Origin: Zobellella maritima
GTDB taxonomy: Bacteria; Pseudomonadota; Gammaproteobacteria; Enterobacterales; Aeromonadaceae
Assembly (NCBI RefSeq): GCF_003075035.1
Contig: NZ_QCZE01000001.1
Span: 1,610,602-1,674,601, forward strand
DNA length: 64,000 nt
Reading direction: 5' to 3'
A program made the translations under genes and the position numbers. Shown piece by piece: positions 46,044 to 56,127 of this stretch (position 1 is its first letter; every line of letters begins with the position of its first letter). The notes under the pieces are model-generated. The model searched no databases. It was given only the letters and a program-made list of their open reading frames with translations, and was not told the DNA's origin.

Positions 46044-48445
46044 GGCTGCTTGTCGGGGCGCTCCCCGCCCTCCGCATCATCATGGTGCTGGCGGCGCTGT
46101 ACCTCGACCAACCTTTGCAGCCGCTGTATAACCCGGCCATTTACCGAATCCGGCGGATAGTCACCCTGGTCATTGGCCTCGCCCACCGCCATGCCGGTCA
46201 ACAGAGCCAGGGCCTCGTCCAGCCAGGACACCGCGTAAACACTGAACTGCCCCTGGGCCACCGCCTCGCGTACCTCACGGTTCAGCATCAGGTTGTCGAT
46301 ATTGGCGGCGGGAATAATCACCCCCTGACCGGTTGCCAGCCCGCGGGAGCGGCACACCTCGAAAAAGCCTTCGATTTTTTCGTTCACACCCCCGATGGGC
46401 TGCACCTGGCCGAATTGGTTGATGGAGCCGGTCACCGCCAGCGCCTGATTAAGCGGCACCCGACCGATGGCGGAGACCAGTGCGCAGCATTCGGCCACCG
46501 ACGCGCTGTCGCCTTCAATCATGCCGTAAGACTGCTCGAAAGCCAGGCTGGCAGACACAGCCATGGGGCCTTCCGGCGCGTAACGGTGACTCAGAAAGCG
46601 AGACAGAATAAGGATCGCCTTGGCATGTACGGCGCCACTGAGCTTGACCTCCCGCTCGATGTCGAGCACCGACCCCTTGCCCAGACGGGCGGTGGCGGTA
46701 ATCCTGGCCGGTTGACCGAAACGATAGTTGCCCAGATCCAGCACCGTCAGGCCGTTTACCTGGCCGACCACGGCACCCTGTGTATCAATCAGCTTGCTGC
46801 CGCGCAGAATCGACTCTTCCATGCGCCGGTGAATGCGGGCCGCCCGCCGTTGCCCCGCGGCCAGCGCCCGCTCTATTGCATCGGCCTCAATACTGATGTG
46901 GTTGTTGCGCTCGGCCTGATAGTTGGCCTCGTGCAGCACATCGATCAAATCCTCGGTCAGGGCCGAAAGCCGAAGCCTGTCCTCCGCCAGCCGGCCGGCA
47001 TGCTCCACCAACCGGGCCATGCCGCTGCGGGTGAGCGGACGCAGCTCCTGCTCACGCACCAGCCAGCCAATGAAACGGGCGTAACGGTGCAAGTTTTCGT
47101 CACTGAATTCGATGGTGTCGTTATAGTCCGCCTGTACCTTGAACAGTTTGCCAAAGTCGGGATCATGGGCCGCCAGCAGGTAGTAAAGCCGGCGATTTCC
47201 AATCAGCACCACTTTTTGCGCCAGCGGCACCGGCGCCGGCTCAAGGGTAATGGTGCTGGCCAGGCTGTAGAAGCTATCCAGGGATTCGATACGGATCTCG
47301 CGGGCGTACAGTGCTCTTTTCAGTACCTCCCAGGCCATCGGCTGCTGCAGCAATTTCTGTACATCGAGGATCAGATAACCGCCATTGGCCCTGTGCAGGG
47401 CGCCGGCCCGGATCAGGGTAAAGTCGGTGATCAGGGCGCCCTGCTCCACATGGTGCTCCACCCGCCCCAGCAAGCGGGACAGGTTGGGCCAGTCTTCATA
47501 CACTACGGGCGCCCCGCTGGCATCGCTGTTGTCCACCAGCAGATTGAGCTGATAACGCGCCAGCAGCTGAGCCGGCAGCTCTCCTTCCCGCATATGGCCA
47601 AGCAGCAAGTTGACATTGCCGCTTAGATCCTGCTGAATCGCGTCCAGATGGTGCAGTGCCGGCTCGCAGCCGCCATACTCCTTGCGCAGCTCGTCGATCA
47701 GGCTGCCGCCGGCAAACATGACCATTTCTTCATTCAGCCACTGAATATGCTGCTGGGTTTCCCGTTTCCACTGGGGAAACTGCTGCAGTACCTCCTGCAA
47801 CCGGCTTTCTATCCGGGCCAGGGCCTGCTCCATGGCGGTGCGCTCCTCTTGGGGCAACCGGCGAAAGGTGCGGGCGTCCAGCACCTCGTCGTTTTTCTTC
47901 GGTGCCAGACTGAATCCGGTGGGCGTATTGATTAATGCCACCTGTTCGGTCTCGGCCAGTGCCTTAATCTCGGCCAATGCCGCCGTCTGACGCTCTGCCA
48001 GCTGCTGATTCAGCTCATCCAGCTGGTTGCGATACTCCTCGGTTTCAAAGATGGCCGGAATGGAAGTCCGCAGCTCCTCAATCAGTTTCTCAAGGCTGCT
48101 CCGAAAACGCCGCCCCACCCCGCTCGGGAGCACCAGCAGCGCCGGCCGCCGGGGGTCCTCGAAACGATAGACATAACAGAGATCCGGCGGCACCGGCTCG
48201 CTTTCAGCTCGGCCACTCAAAAACCGCCTGATCAGCGCATGCCGGCTGCAGTTCTCCGCCGCCATCATGTAGATGTTAAAGCCCTGGCTGCGAATGCCGG
48301 TACCAAACGACAAGGCCTCGAGCAACTGATCCTGGCCCACCAGGGCGCCGGTGTCGGTAAGTTCATCGGTGGTAGTGAAGGTGAACACGGCTTCATCGCA
48401 AACGCGATAAAGCCGATCCACCGAAAGCGGGGAAACGAATGACAT
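46040..48445 (-). CDS. Lon-like ATP-dependent protease family protein (AsrA/LonB-like)
   Basis: 801 residues from ATG 48445, preceded by AGG eight bases upstream; an ATG at 48457 would add four residues. The C-terminal Lon protease domain carries the catalytic Ser in EGDSASVAECCALVSAIG and Lys in IGGVNEKIEGFFEVC. The N-terminal region is of AAA_32 type with a coiled-coil insert (about 120-250), but the P-loop position reads FNIYMMAAENCSRHALIRR without the GK[ST] of Walker A, so ATP binding may be altered. Relatives include P. aeruginosa AsrA, linked to aminoglycoside and heat stress. Its substrate is unknown; it is cotranscribed with the 45.3 kb protein. Confidence 0.85.
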   Translation of the reverse strand: MSFVSPLSVDRLYRVCDEAVFTFTTTDELTDTGALVGQDQLLEALSFGTGIRSQGFNIYMMAAENCSRHALIRRFLSGRAESEPVPPDLCYVYRFEDPRRPALLVLPSGVGRRFRSSLEKLIEELRTSIPAIFETEEYRNQLDELNQQLAERQTAALAEIKALAETEQVALINTPTGFSLAPKKNDEVLDARTFRRLPQEERTAMEQALARIESRLQEVLQQFPQWKRETQQHIQWLNEEMVMFAGGSLIDELRKEYGGCEPALHHLDAIQQDLSGNVNLLLGHMREGELPAQLLARYQLNLLVDNSDASGAPVVYEDWPNLSRLLGRVEHHVEQGALITDFTLIRAGALHRANGGYLILDVQKLLQQPMAWEVLKRALYAREIRIESLDSFYSLASTITLEPAPVPLAQKVVLIGNRRLYYLLAAHDPDFGKLFKVQADYNDTIEFSDENLHRYARFIGWLVREQELRPLTRSGMARLVEHAGRLAEDRLRLSALTEDLIDVLHEANYQAERNNHISIEADAIERALAAGQRRAARIHRRMEESILRGSKLIDTQGAVVGQVNGLTVLDLGNYRFGQPARITATARLGKGSVLDIEREVKLSGAVHAKAILILSRFLSHRYAPEGPMAVSASLAFEQSYGMIEGDSASVAECCALVSAIGRVPLNQALAVTGSINQFGQVQPIGGVNEKIEGFFEVCRSRGLATGQGVIIPAANIDNLMLNREVREAVAQGQFSVYAVSWLDEALALLTGMAVGEANDQGDYPPDSVNGRVIQRLQRLVEVQRRQHHDDAEGGERPDKQP

Positions 48446-48513
48446 GGCCAGCCTCATGCAGATATGCTGATGAAAGCTTAGCCAATAGCTAAAGGGCGGG
48501 TAGGTTTCTCTGC

Positions 48514-49299
48514 TTATTCGTCCGTGCCGTTGCCGGCCACCCGCTCACCCAGATGGAACAGGTTGAATTCGCCGGGCTGCATCTTGCGCCACTGCTCGTT
48601 GTTGGTCAGCGGCTGGGTGGTGATCACCGTCACCACATCGTTGGGGGTGGTCTCTTTCTGGAAATCGATCTCCACATCTTCATCGATCAGGTGCGCCGGG
48701 CCGAAGGGCGCACGGCGGGTGATCCAGTGCAGGTTGTTGCTGCAATAGGTCATCACGTATTCGCCGTCTGATAGCAGCATATTGAACACCCCCAGACCGC
48801 GCAGGGTATCGCACAACTTGGCCACGTAGCGAAACATGGCCGCCATGTTGCCGGGCTTGCGTGGGTATTTCTGTTCCAGCTCGTGCAAAAGCCAGCAAAA
48901 GGCCCGCTCGCTGTCGGTATCACCCACCGGTCTGTGCCGGCCCGTATTGAGTTTGTTATAGCCGGTAAGCTGGCCGTTATGGGCAAAGGTCCAGAACCGC
49001 CCCCATAGCTCACGGGTAAAGGGGTGGGTGTTCTCCAGGGCAATCCCGCCCCGGTTGGCCTGCCGGATATGGCTGATAACGGCACAACTCTTGATGGGAT
49101 ATTCCTGCACCAGGGTGGCGATACGCGATTGACTGGAAGGCGCCGGATCCTTGAAGGTTCGCAGGCCCTTGCCCTCGTAAAACACGATACCCCAACCGTC
49201 CTTGTGGGGGCCGGTCCGCCCGCCCCGCTGCATCAGGCCGGTAAAGCTGAAGCAAATATCGGTGGGCACATTGGCGCTCATGCCAAGCAGTTCACACAT
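48514..49299 (-). CDS. yafJ: Class II glutamine amidotransferase, YafJ type
   Basis: 261 residues beginning MCELLGMSANVP, with the N-terminal nucleophile Cys2 after removal of Met. The GATase-II fold is supported by RGGRTGPHKDGWGIVFYEG, ISHIRQANRGG and FAHNGQLTGYN. No synthetase domain is attached, so the acceptor of the released ammonia is unknown. It lies twelve bases after gmhA on the same strand, as in E. coli where lpcA (gmhA) and yafJ are neighbours. It is full length and ends normally. Confidence 0.88.
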   Translation of the reverse strand: MCELLGMSANVPTDICFSFTGLMQRGGRTGPHKDGWGIVFYEGKGLRTFKDPAPSSQSRIATLVQEYPIKSCAVISHIRQANRGGIALENTHPFTRELWGRFWTFAHNGQLTGYNKLNTGRHRPVGDTDSERAFCWLLHELEQKYPRKPGNMAAMFRYVAKLCDTLRGLGVFNMLLSDGEYVMTYCSNNLHWITRRAPFGPAHLIDEDVEIDFQKETTPNDVVTVITTQPLTNNEQWRKMQPGEFNLFHLGERVAGNGTDE

Positions 49300-49311
49300 G
49301 GTTTGCCTTCC

Positions 49312-49893
49312 TTAACCCTGTTCCATTTCTTTTTCCACCAGCTGGATAAGGATATGGATTATCTTGATGTGCACTTCCTGAATGCGATCCGCGTAACCGA
49401 AATGGGGTACCCGTATCTCCACATCACTCAGCCCCGCCATCTTGCCGCCATCCTTGCCGGTGAGGGCGATCACCTTGATGCCCTTGGCCCGGGCTGCCTC
49501 AATTGCCTTGAGGATATTGCCGGAATTGCCGCTGGTGGACAGGCCGAACAGCACGTCTCCTTCCCGACCCACCGCTTCCAGGTAGCGAGAGAACACATAT
49601 TCATAGCCGAAGTCGTTGGAAACACAAGAGATGTGGCTGGGATCGGAAATGGCGATGGCCGGATAGCCGGGGCGGTTTTCCCGGTATCGTCCGGTAAGCT
49701 CTTCGGCAAAGTGCATGGCGTCACAGTGGGAGCCGCCGTTGCCGCAGGAGAGCACCTTGCCACCCGCCTTGAAGCTGTCGGCCAGCAACCGGGCAGCCTG
49801 CTCTATGGCCTGGATATTGGCATCGTCCTGCAGGAAGTGTTGCAGCACGGTGGCCGCTTCGGTGAGCTCATTACGGATCAGATCCTGGTACAT
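49312..49893 (-). CDS. gmhA: Sedoheptulose-7-phosphate isomerase
   Basis: 193 residues from ATG 49893, eight bases after GAGAGG; a longer upstream frame is not needed and would exceed the family length (E. coli 192). It has the SIS fold signature [25 protein letters not shown] (shown here in part as [10 protein letters not shown]), and [16 protein letters not shown]. It makes the first intermediate of ADP-heptose for the LPS inner core. The divergent fadE gene starts 180 bases away, matching the E. coli fadE-lpcA arrangement. Confidence 0.93.
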   Translation of the reverse strand: MYQDLIRNELTEAATVLQHFLQDDANIQAIEQAARLLADSFKAGGKVLSCGNGGSHCDAMHFAEELTGRYRENRPGYPAIAISDPSHISCVSNDFGYEYVFSRYLEAVGREGDVLFGLSTSGNSGNILKAIEAARAKGIKVIALTGKDGGKMAGLSDVEIRVPHFGYADRIQEVHIKIIHILIQLVEKEMEQG

Positions 49894-50034
49894 GCAAAGG
49901 CCTCTCGCTGGCGATAAAGGGGCATTTTGGCATAAGGGGCAAAAATGGGGAAGGACAGCTACGCGGGAGCGCACTTCCTGACTGAGAGGGGCTTGATTTA
50001 AACATCCGTATGAATTACAACTAGGATACACCCA

Positions 50035-50051
50035 AACAGGTCAGACCTCTC
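50035..50051. promoter_or_regulatory. Candidate FadR operator before fadE
   Basis: AACAGGTCAGACCTCTC matches about 13 of 17 positions of the FadR box AACTGGTCGGACCTGTT, keeping the central GGTCNGACC core. It ends 21 bases before the fadE start, suited to repression of the fatty acid degradation gene. The regulator is inferred from the pattern. Confidence 0.5.
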
Positions 50052-50072
50052 AATATTAACAAGGAGTTGTTT

Positions 50073-52517
50073 ATGGTTACCGCCCTGTTATTGCTGCTCG
50101 CCTGGGGTATGCTGGCGTATCGTCAAGCCAGCCTCCTCAGTGCCACCCTGATTACCGCCATTATCCTGGCCATCGGCTCCGGCCTGGGTCAGGTGGCGCC
50201 TGCTGTCTGGCTGATATTTGCCGTGATGGCGGTCGTTGTTAATGTATCTTCCCTACGTCAGGGCTTGCTCAGCCGCCCGCTGTTCAAACGGTACCGAGAG
50301 CTGATGCCGGAAATGTCCGACACCGAAAAAGACGCGATCGAAGCCGGCACCACCTGGTGGGAAGCCGAACTGTTTCGCGGCAGACCCGACTGGCAGACCC
50401 TGCATAACTATCCCCGGCCCCGTTTAAGTGAGGAGGAACAGGCGTTTCTCGACGGCCCGGTGGAACAGGTATGTCGTATGACCAACGACTGGGAGGTGAC
50501 CCACGAGCGGGCCGATCTGTCCCCCGAGGTATGGGCCTATCTCAAAGAACACAGATTCTTCGCCATGATCATTAAAAAAGAATACGGAGGCCTGGCATTC
50601 TCGGCCTATGCCCAGTCCAGGGTGCTGCAAAAGCTGAGCAGCGTCAGCGCCGTGCTTGCCTCCACCGTCGGCGTGCCCAACTCCCTCGGTCCGGGTGAGC
50701 TGCTGCAGCACTATGGCACCCGGGCGCAGAAAGACCACTACCTGCCCCGCCTGGCCCGGGGCGAAGAAATCCCCTGCTTTGCCCTGACCAGCCCGGAAGC
50801 GGGCTCGGATGCCGGCGCCATTCCCGACGTCGGCGTGGTCTGCATGGGAGAGTGGCAGGGTGAACAGGTGCTGGGCATGCGCCTGACCTGGAACAAACGC
50901 TACATCACCCTGGCGCCGGTCGCCACCGTGCTGGGACTGGCCTTCAAGCTGAAGGATCCGGATGGCCTGCTGGGAGAGCAAGAAGATATCGGCATCACCT
51001 GTGCCCTGATCCCCACCCGTACCCCGGGGGTGGAGATCGGCCGTCGTCACTTCCCCCTGAACGTACCGTTCCAGAACGGTCCGACCCGGGGCCATGAGGT
51101 ATTCGTGCCCATCGACGCCATTATCGGCGGCAAGGAAATGGCCGGTCAGGGCTGGCGCATGCTGGTGGAATGTCTGTCCGTGGGCCGGGGCATTACCCTG
51201 CCCTCCAACGGCACCGGCGGCGCCAAGGCGGTCGCCCTGGCCTCCGGTGCCTACAGCCGTATTCGCCGCCAGTTCAAACTGCCCATAGGCCAGATGGAAG
51301 GCATAGAAGAGCCACTGGCCCGTCTGGGAGGCAATGCCTACCTGATGGATGCCGCAAGCATGCTGACGGTCACCGGCATCGATCTGGGGGAAAAACCCTC
51401 GGTAATCTCCGCCATCGTCAAATATCACCTTACCGACCGTGGCCAGCGTAGCCTCATCGACGCCATGGATATCCACGGCGGCAAGGGGATCTGCATGGGA
51501 CCTAACAACTACCTGGCCCGGGGCTACCAAGGGGCCCCCATCGCCGTTACTGTGGAGGGCGCCAATATACTCACCCGCAGCATGATTATCTATGGCCAGG
51601 GTGCCATTCGTTGCCACCCTTACGTTCTGGCAGAAATGCGGTCGCTGCAGGAGCCGGATCCCCAGCAGGCACTGGCCCGGTTCGACCAGGCCCTGTTCGG
51701 TCACCTGGGTTTTGCCATGGGCAACCTGGTACGCAGTGTCTGGCTGGGCCTGACCAACGGCCGATTCAGCCCGGCACCGATTAAGGACAGCACTGCCCGC
51801 TACTACCGTCAGATGAACCGCTTCAGCGCCAACCTGGGATTGCTGTCCGACATCGCCATGGCCAGCCTGGGCGGTGATCTCAAGCGCAAGGAACGACTCT
51901 CCGCCCGCCTGGGCGACATCCTCAGTCAGCTCTATCTGGTATCGGCCACGCTCAAGCGCTTCAACGATGAAGGCCGCCCGGCCGAGGTATTGCCCTTGGT
52001 GCACTGGGCCTGCCAGGATGGCCTCTATCGCACCCAAACAGCGCTGGACGAACTGCTGAACAACTTCCCGGCCCGCAACCTGGCCCGGATGCTGAAGCCC
52101 CTGCTGCTACCCTACGGCAAGCCGCTCAGGCGGCCATCCGACCGGCTGGACCATCAGGTAGCCCAATTGCTGCAAAGCCCCAACCCGGCGCGCAGCAGCC
52201 TGGCAACCGATCTGTACCTGACCGCGGAGCCAGGCAATCCCCTGGGGATGCTGGAGCAGGCACTGCGTGAGCTCATCGACGCCGAACCGCTGTTCAACAA
52301 GGTGGTGCACGCCCTGGGCCGTCGCCCCTTTACCATGTTGGACAAGGTCGCCGAAGACGGCCTGGCTGCCGGACTGCTGGCCCAGGACGAGGCCCGTCAG
52401 CTGGCTCAGGCCGAAATCAGTCGGCTGCGCACCATCAATGTGGATGACTTCGATCCCCTCGAGCTGGTGGCCAACAAGGCCCTGTTTGACGACAGCCTGT
52501 TAAACAAGGCCGCCTGA
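50073..52517 (+). CDS. fadE: Acyl-CoA dehydrogenase FadE
   Basis: 814 residues from ATG 50073, six bases after AAGGAG; this equals the E. coli FadE length. Two hydrophobic segments at the N-terminus (about 1-70) tether it to the membrane. The acyl-CoA dehydrogenase core contains [18 protein letters not shown] near residue 240 and [19 protein letters not shown]. It makes the first oxidation of beta-oxidation, forming trans-2-enoyl-CoA with transfer of electrons to flavin. The DUF1974 C-terminal region is complete. A FadR-like site lies immediately upstream. Confidence 0.95.
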   Translation: MVTALLLLLAWGMLAYRQASLLSATLITAIILAIGSGLGQVAPAVWLIFAVMAVVVNVSSLRQGLLSRPLFKRYRELMPEMSDTEKDAIEAGTTWWEAELFRGRPDWQTLHNYPRPRLSEEEQAFLDGPVEQVCRMTNDWEVTHERADLSPEVWAYLKEHRFFAMIIKKEYGGLAFSAYAQSRVLQKLSSVSAVLASTVGVPNSLGPGELLQHYGTRAQKDHYLPRLARGEEIPCFALTSPEAGSDAGAIPDVGVVCMGEWQGEQVLGMRLTWNKRYITLAPVATVLGLAFKLKDPDGLLGEQEDIGITCALIPTRTPGVEIGRRHFPLNVPFQNGPTRGHEVFVPIDAIIGGKEMAGQGWRMLVECLSVGRGITLPSNGTGGAKAVALASGAYSRIRRQFKLPIGQMEGIEEPLARLGGNAYLMDAASMLTVTGIDLGEKPSVISAIVKYHLTDRGQRSLIDAMDIHGGKGICMGPNNYLARGYQGAPIAVTVEGANILTRSMIIYGQGAIRCHPYVLAEMRSLQEPDPQQALARFDQALFGHLGFAMGNLVRSVWLGLTNGRFSPAPIKDSTARYYRQMNRFSANLGLLSDIAMASLGGDLKRKERLSARLGDILSQLYLVSATLKRFNDEGRPAEVLPLVHWACQDGLYRTQTALDELLNNFPARNLARMLKPLLLPYGKPLRRPSDRLDHQVAQLLQSPNPARSSLATDLYLTAEPGNPLGMLEQALRELIDAEPLFNKVVHALGRRPFTMLDKVAEDGLAAGLLAQDEARQLAQAEISRLRTINVDDFDPLELVANKALFDDSLLNKAA

Positions 52518-52524
52518 GCCGAAA

Positions 52525-52553
52525 TAAAAAGCGCCCGGGACTCACGTCCCGGG
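52525..52553 (-). terminator. Terminator of the GNAT gene
   Basis: Minus-strand hairpin CCCGGGAC, loop GTGA, GTCCCGGG, followed by CGCTTTTTATTT. It ends the acetyltransferase transcript and may also slow transcription coming out of fadE. Confidence 0.8.
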
Positions 52554-52558
52554 TGGGC

Positions 52559-52993
52559 TCAGCGGACCATCAGCACCCTGGGCTCACCCTGACCAAAATG
52601 CGCCTCCTCAAAGCCCGCCTCCCTGAATCCCAGGTCCGCATACAACTGCCTTGCCGGATTGTCCGGATGCACGGTCAACTTTATGTGGGTAAAGCCTTTT
52701 GCTTCCAGGATTGCCAGCACGTCCGCCAGCAGGCGTCGGCCCAGGCCCTGTCCCCGAAAATCCGCATTTACCGCCAGTGACAATATCCAGGCCTCGTCCG
52801 CCTGATCACTGGGTACCGCCAGCACGTAGCCGGCCAGGGCCCCCGCATCCGGCTCGGCCACCAGCAGCAAGGATGGCCACATATCCAGGGCCTGGCGAAA
52901 AAAGAAATCCGGAAAACAATGATCGCCGAAGGCGTTACATTCCAGCGCATACAGGCCGGCCATATCCTGGATATTTACCGAGCGAATCAACAT
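52559..52993 (-). CDS. GNAT-family N-acetyltransferase (RimI-like)
   Basis: 144 residues. The acetyl-CoA site is clear: LSLAVNADFRGQGLGRRLLADVL (Q/RxxGxG/A motif RGQGLG) and the C-terminal HPDNPARQLYADLGF, typical of RimI-like enzymes that acetylate protein N-termini or small amines. It cannot be assigned to ribosomal protein S18 without other evidence, since the usual tsaB/tsaD neighbours are missing. It is monocistronic and converges on fadE. Confidence 0.8.
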   Translation of the reverse strand: MLIRSVNIQDMAGLYALECNAFGDHCFPDFFFRQALDMWPSLLLVAEPDAGALAGYVLAVPSDQADEAWILSLAVNADFRGQGLGRRLLADVLAILEAKGFTHIKLTVHPDNPARQLYADLGFREAGFEEAHFGQGEPRVLMVR

Positions 52994-53106
52994 TCGTCGT
53001 CATCCTCTTCATTCATCGGGCACCTATGATGCCATGCTCAACCAGCCCGGCAAACCTGGGTCAATGGGCTAAGCTCAACTAGAGAGTCTGTTTTGGATCC
53101 TGTGCT

Positions 53107-54468
53107 ATGTATTACCGCTGGCTGCTTGCCCTTTTGCTGCTGTTCGCCGCCCAGATACCGGCACAGGAGCGCTATTGGCAACTGGATATCAAGGGCGCCA
53201 TAGGCCCGGGCACCTCGGACTTTCTGGTGACCGAACTGCAGGAGGCCCAGAGTGCCCAGCCCGCCTTCATCCTGTTCACCATGGATACCCCCGGCGGCCT
53301 GTACAGCGCGACCCGGGATATTATTCAGGCCATGCTCGAATCCAGCATCCCCGTGGTGGTCTATGTGGCTCCGGGAGGGTCCCGGGCCGCCTCGGCCGGC
53401 ACCTATATTCTCTATGCCAGCCATGTGGCCGCCATGGCGCCCGGCACCCATCTGGGCGCCGCCACCCCGGTGCAAATAGGCGGGCCCGGCACCCCTACTC
53501 CGCAACAGGATCAGGATAAAGCAGAAAAAGAGGAAGCATCGGAAGAAGGGAAAGAGACGCCATCCTCCGAAGGCGGCGCCATGGAGCGCAAGACCCTCAA
53601 CGATGCCGTGGCCTATATCCGCTCCCTGGCCCAGTTGCGTGGCCGTAACGCCGAATGGGCCGAACTGGCGGTGCGCGACGCCGCCACCCTGACCGCCAGC
53701 GAGGCCCTGGAGCAGAACGTGATTGAACTGGTGGTGGCCGATGTGCCGGCCCTGCTGGCCGCCCTCGATGGCCGGGAAATCAAGATCAACGAACACAGTC
53801 TCATCCTGAACACCCAGGGGCTGATCGCCGAGGCACGGCAGCCCGACTGGCGCCAGCGCTTTATCATGATCATTACCAACCCCAATATCGCCTATATCCT
53901 GATGCTGGTGGGCATGTACGGCCTGCTGCTGGAATTTTACAGCCCCGGTTTTGGCGTGGCCGGCGTGATCGGCGCCATCTGCCTGCTGCTGGCCCTGCTG
54001 GCACTGCAGATGCTGCCGGTCAGCACCGCCGGGCTGGCGCTGATCCTGCTGGGCCTGGCCTTGATGATCGCCGAGGCCCTGGCACCCAGCTTCGGCATCC
54101 TGGGCGGTGGGGGGCTGGTCGCCTTCGCCATCGGCTCGGTGCTGCTGTTCGACACCCCGGATCAGGCGTTTCGCATCGCCTGGCCCTTTGTCGCGGCCTT
54201 CACCCTGTTTTCCCTGACCCTGATCGTGGTGGTGGTGAGGCTGATCGTTAAACAGCGCAGGGCCGCCCCCGTGTCCGGCAGCGACAGCATGATCGGCATG
54301 ACAGGCATCAGCCTGACCGCCATCGATCCCACCGGCACCGTACTGGTGGCCGGAGAACGCTGGCAGGCCCATAGCCAGTTACCCATAGCTCAAAACAGAA
54401 CCGTAGTGGTGCTGTCGGTGCACGACCTGGAACTCAAGGTCGAAGCCGCTCAGGAGGAAGCCCAATGA
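53107..54468 (+). CDS. NfeD-family membrane serine protease homologue
   Basis: 453 residues. Signal peptide (about 1-20), a ClpP-fold domain (about 25-230) with Ser in [15 protein letters not shown] and an extra acidic insert ([18 protein letters not shown]) near residue 140, then four to five hydrophobic segments (about 255-370) and a C-terminal OB-like domain. In the archaeal homologue this fold is a Ser-Lys protease cutting stomatin; the Lys-equivalent position here reads AYIRSLAQ, so the dyad may be altered. It overlaps the slipin gene by four bases, the classic NfeD-stomatin pairing. Confidence 0.88.
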   Translation: MYYRWLLALLLLFAAQIPAQERYWQLDIKGAIGPGTSDFLVTELQEAQSAQPAFILFTMDTPGGLYSATRDIIQAMLESSIPVVVYVAPGGSRAASAGTYILYASHVAAMAPGTHLGAATPVQIGGPGTPTPQQDQDKAEKEEASEEGKETPSSEGGAMERKTLNDAVAYIRSLAQLRGRNAEWAELAVRDAATLTASEALEQNVIELVVADVPALLAALDGREIKINEHSLILNTQGLIAEARQPDWRQRFIMIITNPNIAYILMLVGMYGLLLEFYSPGFGVAGVIGAICLLLALLALQMLPVSTAGLALILLGLALMIAEALAPSFGILGGGGLVAFAIGSVLLFDTPDQAFRIAWPFVAAFTLFSLTLIVVVVRLIVKQRRAAPVSGSDSMIGMTGISLTAIDPTGTVLVAGERWQAHSQLPIAQNRTVVVLSVHDLELKVEAAQEEAQ

Positions 54469-55268
54469 TCATCGACTTTATCTATCTGCAGCTGTTGCTC
54501 GCCATCCTGGTGGTCATGCTGTTTACCAGCATGTTCCGCATCCTGCGCGAATATGAGCGGGGGGTCATCTTCCTGCTCGGACGTTTCTACAAGATAAAAG
54601 GACCCGGGCTTATCCTTGTGATTCCCTTTGTGCAACAAATCGTGCGCGTCGATCTGCGCATCGTGACCATGGATATTCCCTCCCAGGATGTGATCTCCAA
54701 GGACAACGTCACGGTCCGGGTCAATGCGGTGCTCTATTTCCGGGTCATGGATCCGCAAAAGGCCATCATCAATGTGGAAAACTTCCTGGAAGCCACCAGC
54801 CAGCTGGCCCAGACCACCATGCGCTCGGTGCTGGGCCAGCATGAACTGGACGAGATCCTCTCCGCCCGGGACACCCTGAATGCGGATCTGCAGCGCATCC
54901 TGGATCAGAGCACCGATGCCTGGGGCATCAAGGTCAGCACGGTGGAAATCAAGCACGTCGATCTGGATGAGTCGATGATCCGGGCCATCGCCCGCCAGGC
55001 CGAGGCGGAGCGGGCCCGACGCGCCAAGGTGATCCACGCCACCGGTGAACTCGAAGCCTCCAAGCAACTGCTGGAGGCCGCGCGCATGCTGGGGCAACAG
55101 CCCGAGGCCATCCAGCTGCGTTACCTGCAGACCCTGACCGAAATCAGCAGCGAAAACAGCCGGATTATCGTTTTCCCACTGCCCATGGAGTTGGGCCGGA
55201 TACTGCAGAAAATGGGCGCACCCGAGCCACATATTGAAGACCCCCAGGCCCCGAGTGACATCACCTGA
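54465..55268 (+). CDS. Slipin/stomatin-like SPFH protein
   Basis: 267 residues: one N-terminal membrane segment (about 8-25), SPFH domain (about 27-200; [36 protein letters not shown]), then a helical region rich in Ala, Glu and Arg. Slipins oligomerise in the inner membrane, organise lipid microdomains and can be cut by NfeD partners. The ATG overlaps the end of nfeD (ATGA). Complete and of usual length. No promoter is needed between the pair. Confidence 0.88.
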   Translation: MIIDFIYLQLLLAILVVMLFTSMFRILREYERGVIFLLGRFYKIKGPGLILVIPFVQQIVRVDLRIVTMDIPSQDVISKDNVTVRVNAVLYFRVMDPQKAIINVENFLEATSQLAQTTMRSVLGQHELDEILSARDTLNADLQRILDQSTDAWGIKVSTVEIKHVDLDESMIRAIARQAEAERARRAKVIHATGELEASKQLLEAARMLGQQPEAIQLRYLQTLTEISSENSRIIVFPLPMELGRILQKMGAPEPHIEDPQAPSDIT

Positions 55269-55317
55269 TAGTGCAGTTGGCCCCGTGACGATTGGTCACA
55301 AGGTCATCTGGCCTGTT

Positions 55318-55550
55318 ATCGCGGCGGGTAGCCTCCCACAGTAGATCCCAAACCCGGCGAACACTTCTGTAGAAGGCCCGACCTCGGGGCGATATGGCCG
55401 ACAGGCCATCAGCATTTTCACAGGTCTTCAGACTCATCGCGGCGGGTAGCCTCCCACTGCAGATCCCAAACCCGGCAATAATCCTGTAGGAGGCGCGACC
55501 TCGGGGCGATATGGCCGCCAGGCCATCAAATATTTTCACCCGTTTCAGGT
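55318..55550. repeat. Two tandem copies of a ~117-base repeat
   Basis: Bases 55318-55436 and 55437-55550 are imperfect copies of one another: both begin ATCGCGGCGGGTAGCCTCCC and contain AGATCCCAAACCCGGC and ACCTCGGGGCGATATGGCC. Parts of the same unit return at 56436-56520. No protein is encoded. Together with the next element they fill the 450-base gap between the slipin and globin genes. Confidence 0.75.
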
Positions 55551-55631
55551 ATGTGGGAGGCCGGGGCGGTTGGCTCAGGCCATTAAATATCCTTCGGATA
55601 TTATCGCGCCGGGGTCGACGCTCCCACAAAG
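55548..55631. repeat. REP-like element, left copy of 84-base direct repeat
   Basis: Runs from GTGGGAGG to GCTCCCAC, with an internal hairpin around AATATCC-TTC-GGATATT. Its exact 84-base extent is repeated at 56345-56428 with only two differences (near the left end). The globin gene lies between the two copies. Confidence 0.8.
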
Positions 55632-55722
55632 GTCACCGCTTTCCCCCTGATATGTTGAATACAGGCCCCACATGGTTGCGGTACAATAACCGGTATTTCA
55701 GATATCAGATAAGGAGCTATCG

Positions 55723-56127
55723 ATGTTGGAGCCTTCCGCCTACGGGCGGGGTGACACCTCTTTTCAAGCCGCCGGGGGCGAATCCGGACTGCGTCGGCTG
55801 GTGGACGATTTTTACCGGGCCATGGACCAGCGGCCGGATTCGGCCCATATCCGGGCCATGCATCCTCGGGATCTGACCGAGAGCAGGGACAAGCTGACCC
55901 GCTTTTTGTGCGGCTGGCTGGGAGGGCCCTCGCTGTACCGGGAAAAATACGGCCCCATCAGCATACCCCAGTCGCACCGCCACCTGGTCATAGGCGCGGC
56001 CGAACGGGACGCCTGGCTAGCCTGCATGGCCGACGCGCTGGCACAACAGCCGTTTGCCGAGGACTTCAAGGCCTACCTGCTGCGCGCCTTGAGTGTACCG
56101 GCCGAGCGTTGCCGCAACCAGGACTGA
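55723..56127 (+). CDS. Group II truncated haemoglobin
   Basis: 134 residues. It follows AAGGAG seven bases upstream of ATG 55723. Length and pattern (LVDDFYRAMDQRP, LTRFLCGWLGGPSLYREKYG, then PQSHRHLVIG with the proximal His) fit group II truncated globins, which bind haem and are linked to oxygen, nitric oxide or peroxide handling. It is isolated from other coding genes by repeats on both sides, and its stop codon lies at the first base of a heptamer array. No partner reductase is adjacent. It looks complete. Confidence 0.88.
   Translation: MLEPSAYGRGDTSFQAAGGESGLRRLVDDFYRAMDQRPDSAHIRAMHPRDLTESRDKLTRFLCGWLGGPSLYREKYGPISIPQSHRHLVIGAAERDAWLACMADALAQQPFAEDFKAYLLRALSVPAERCRNQD

Noticed and set aside
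46082-47626. 514-residue plus-strand frame opposite the Lon-like protease gene
   Set aside because: Composition typical of an antisense shadow; no start signal or motif.
50424-52037. 537-residue minus-strand frame opposite fadE
   Set aside because: Same type of shadow; no recognisable domain, and fadE is certain.
53038-54372. 444-residue minus-strand frame opposite nfeD
   Set aside because: Gly, Gln and His-rich low-complexity translation, an artefact of GC-rich codon use in the real gene on the other strand.
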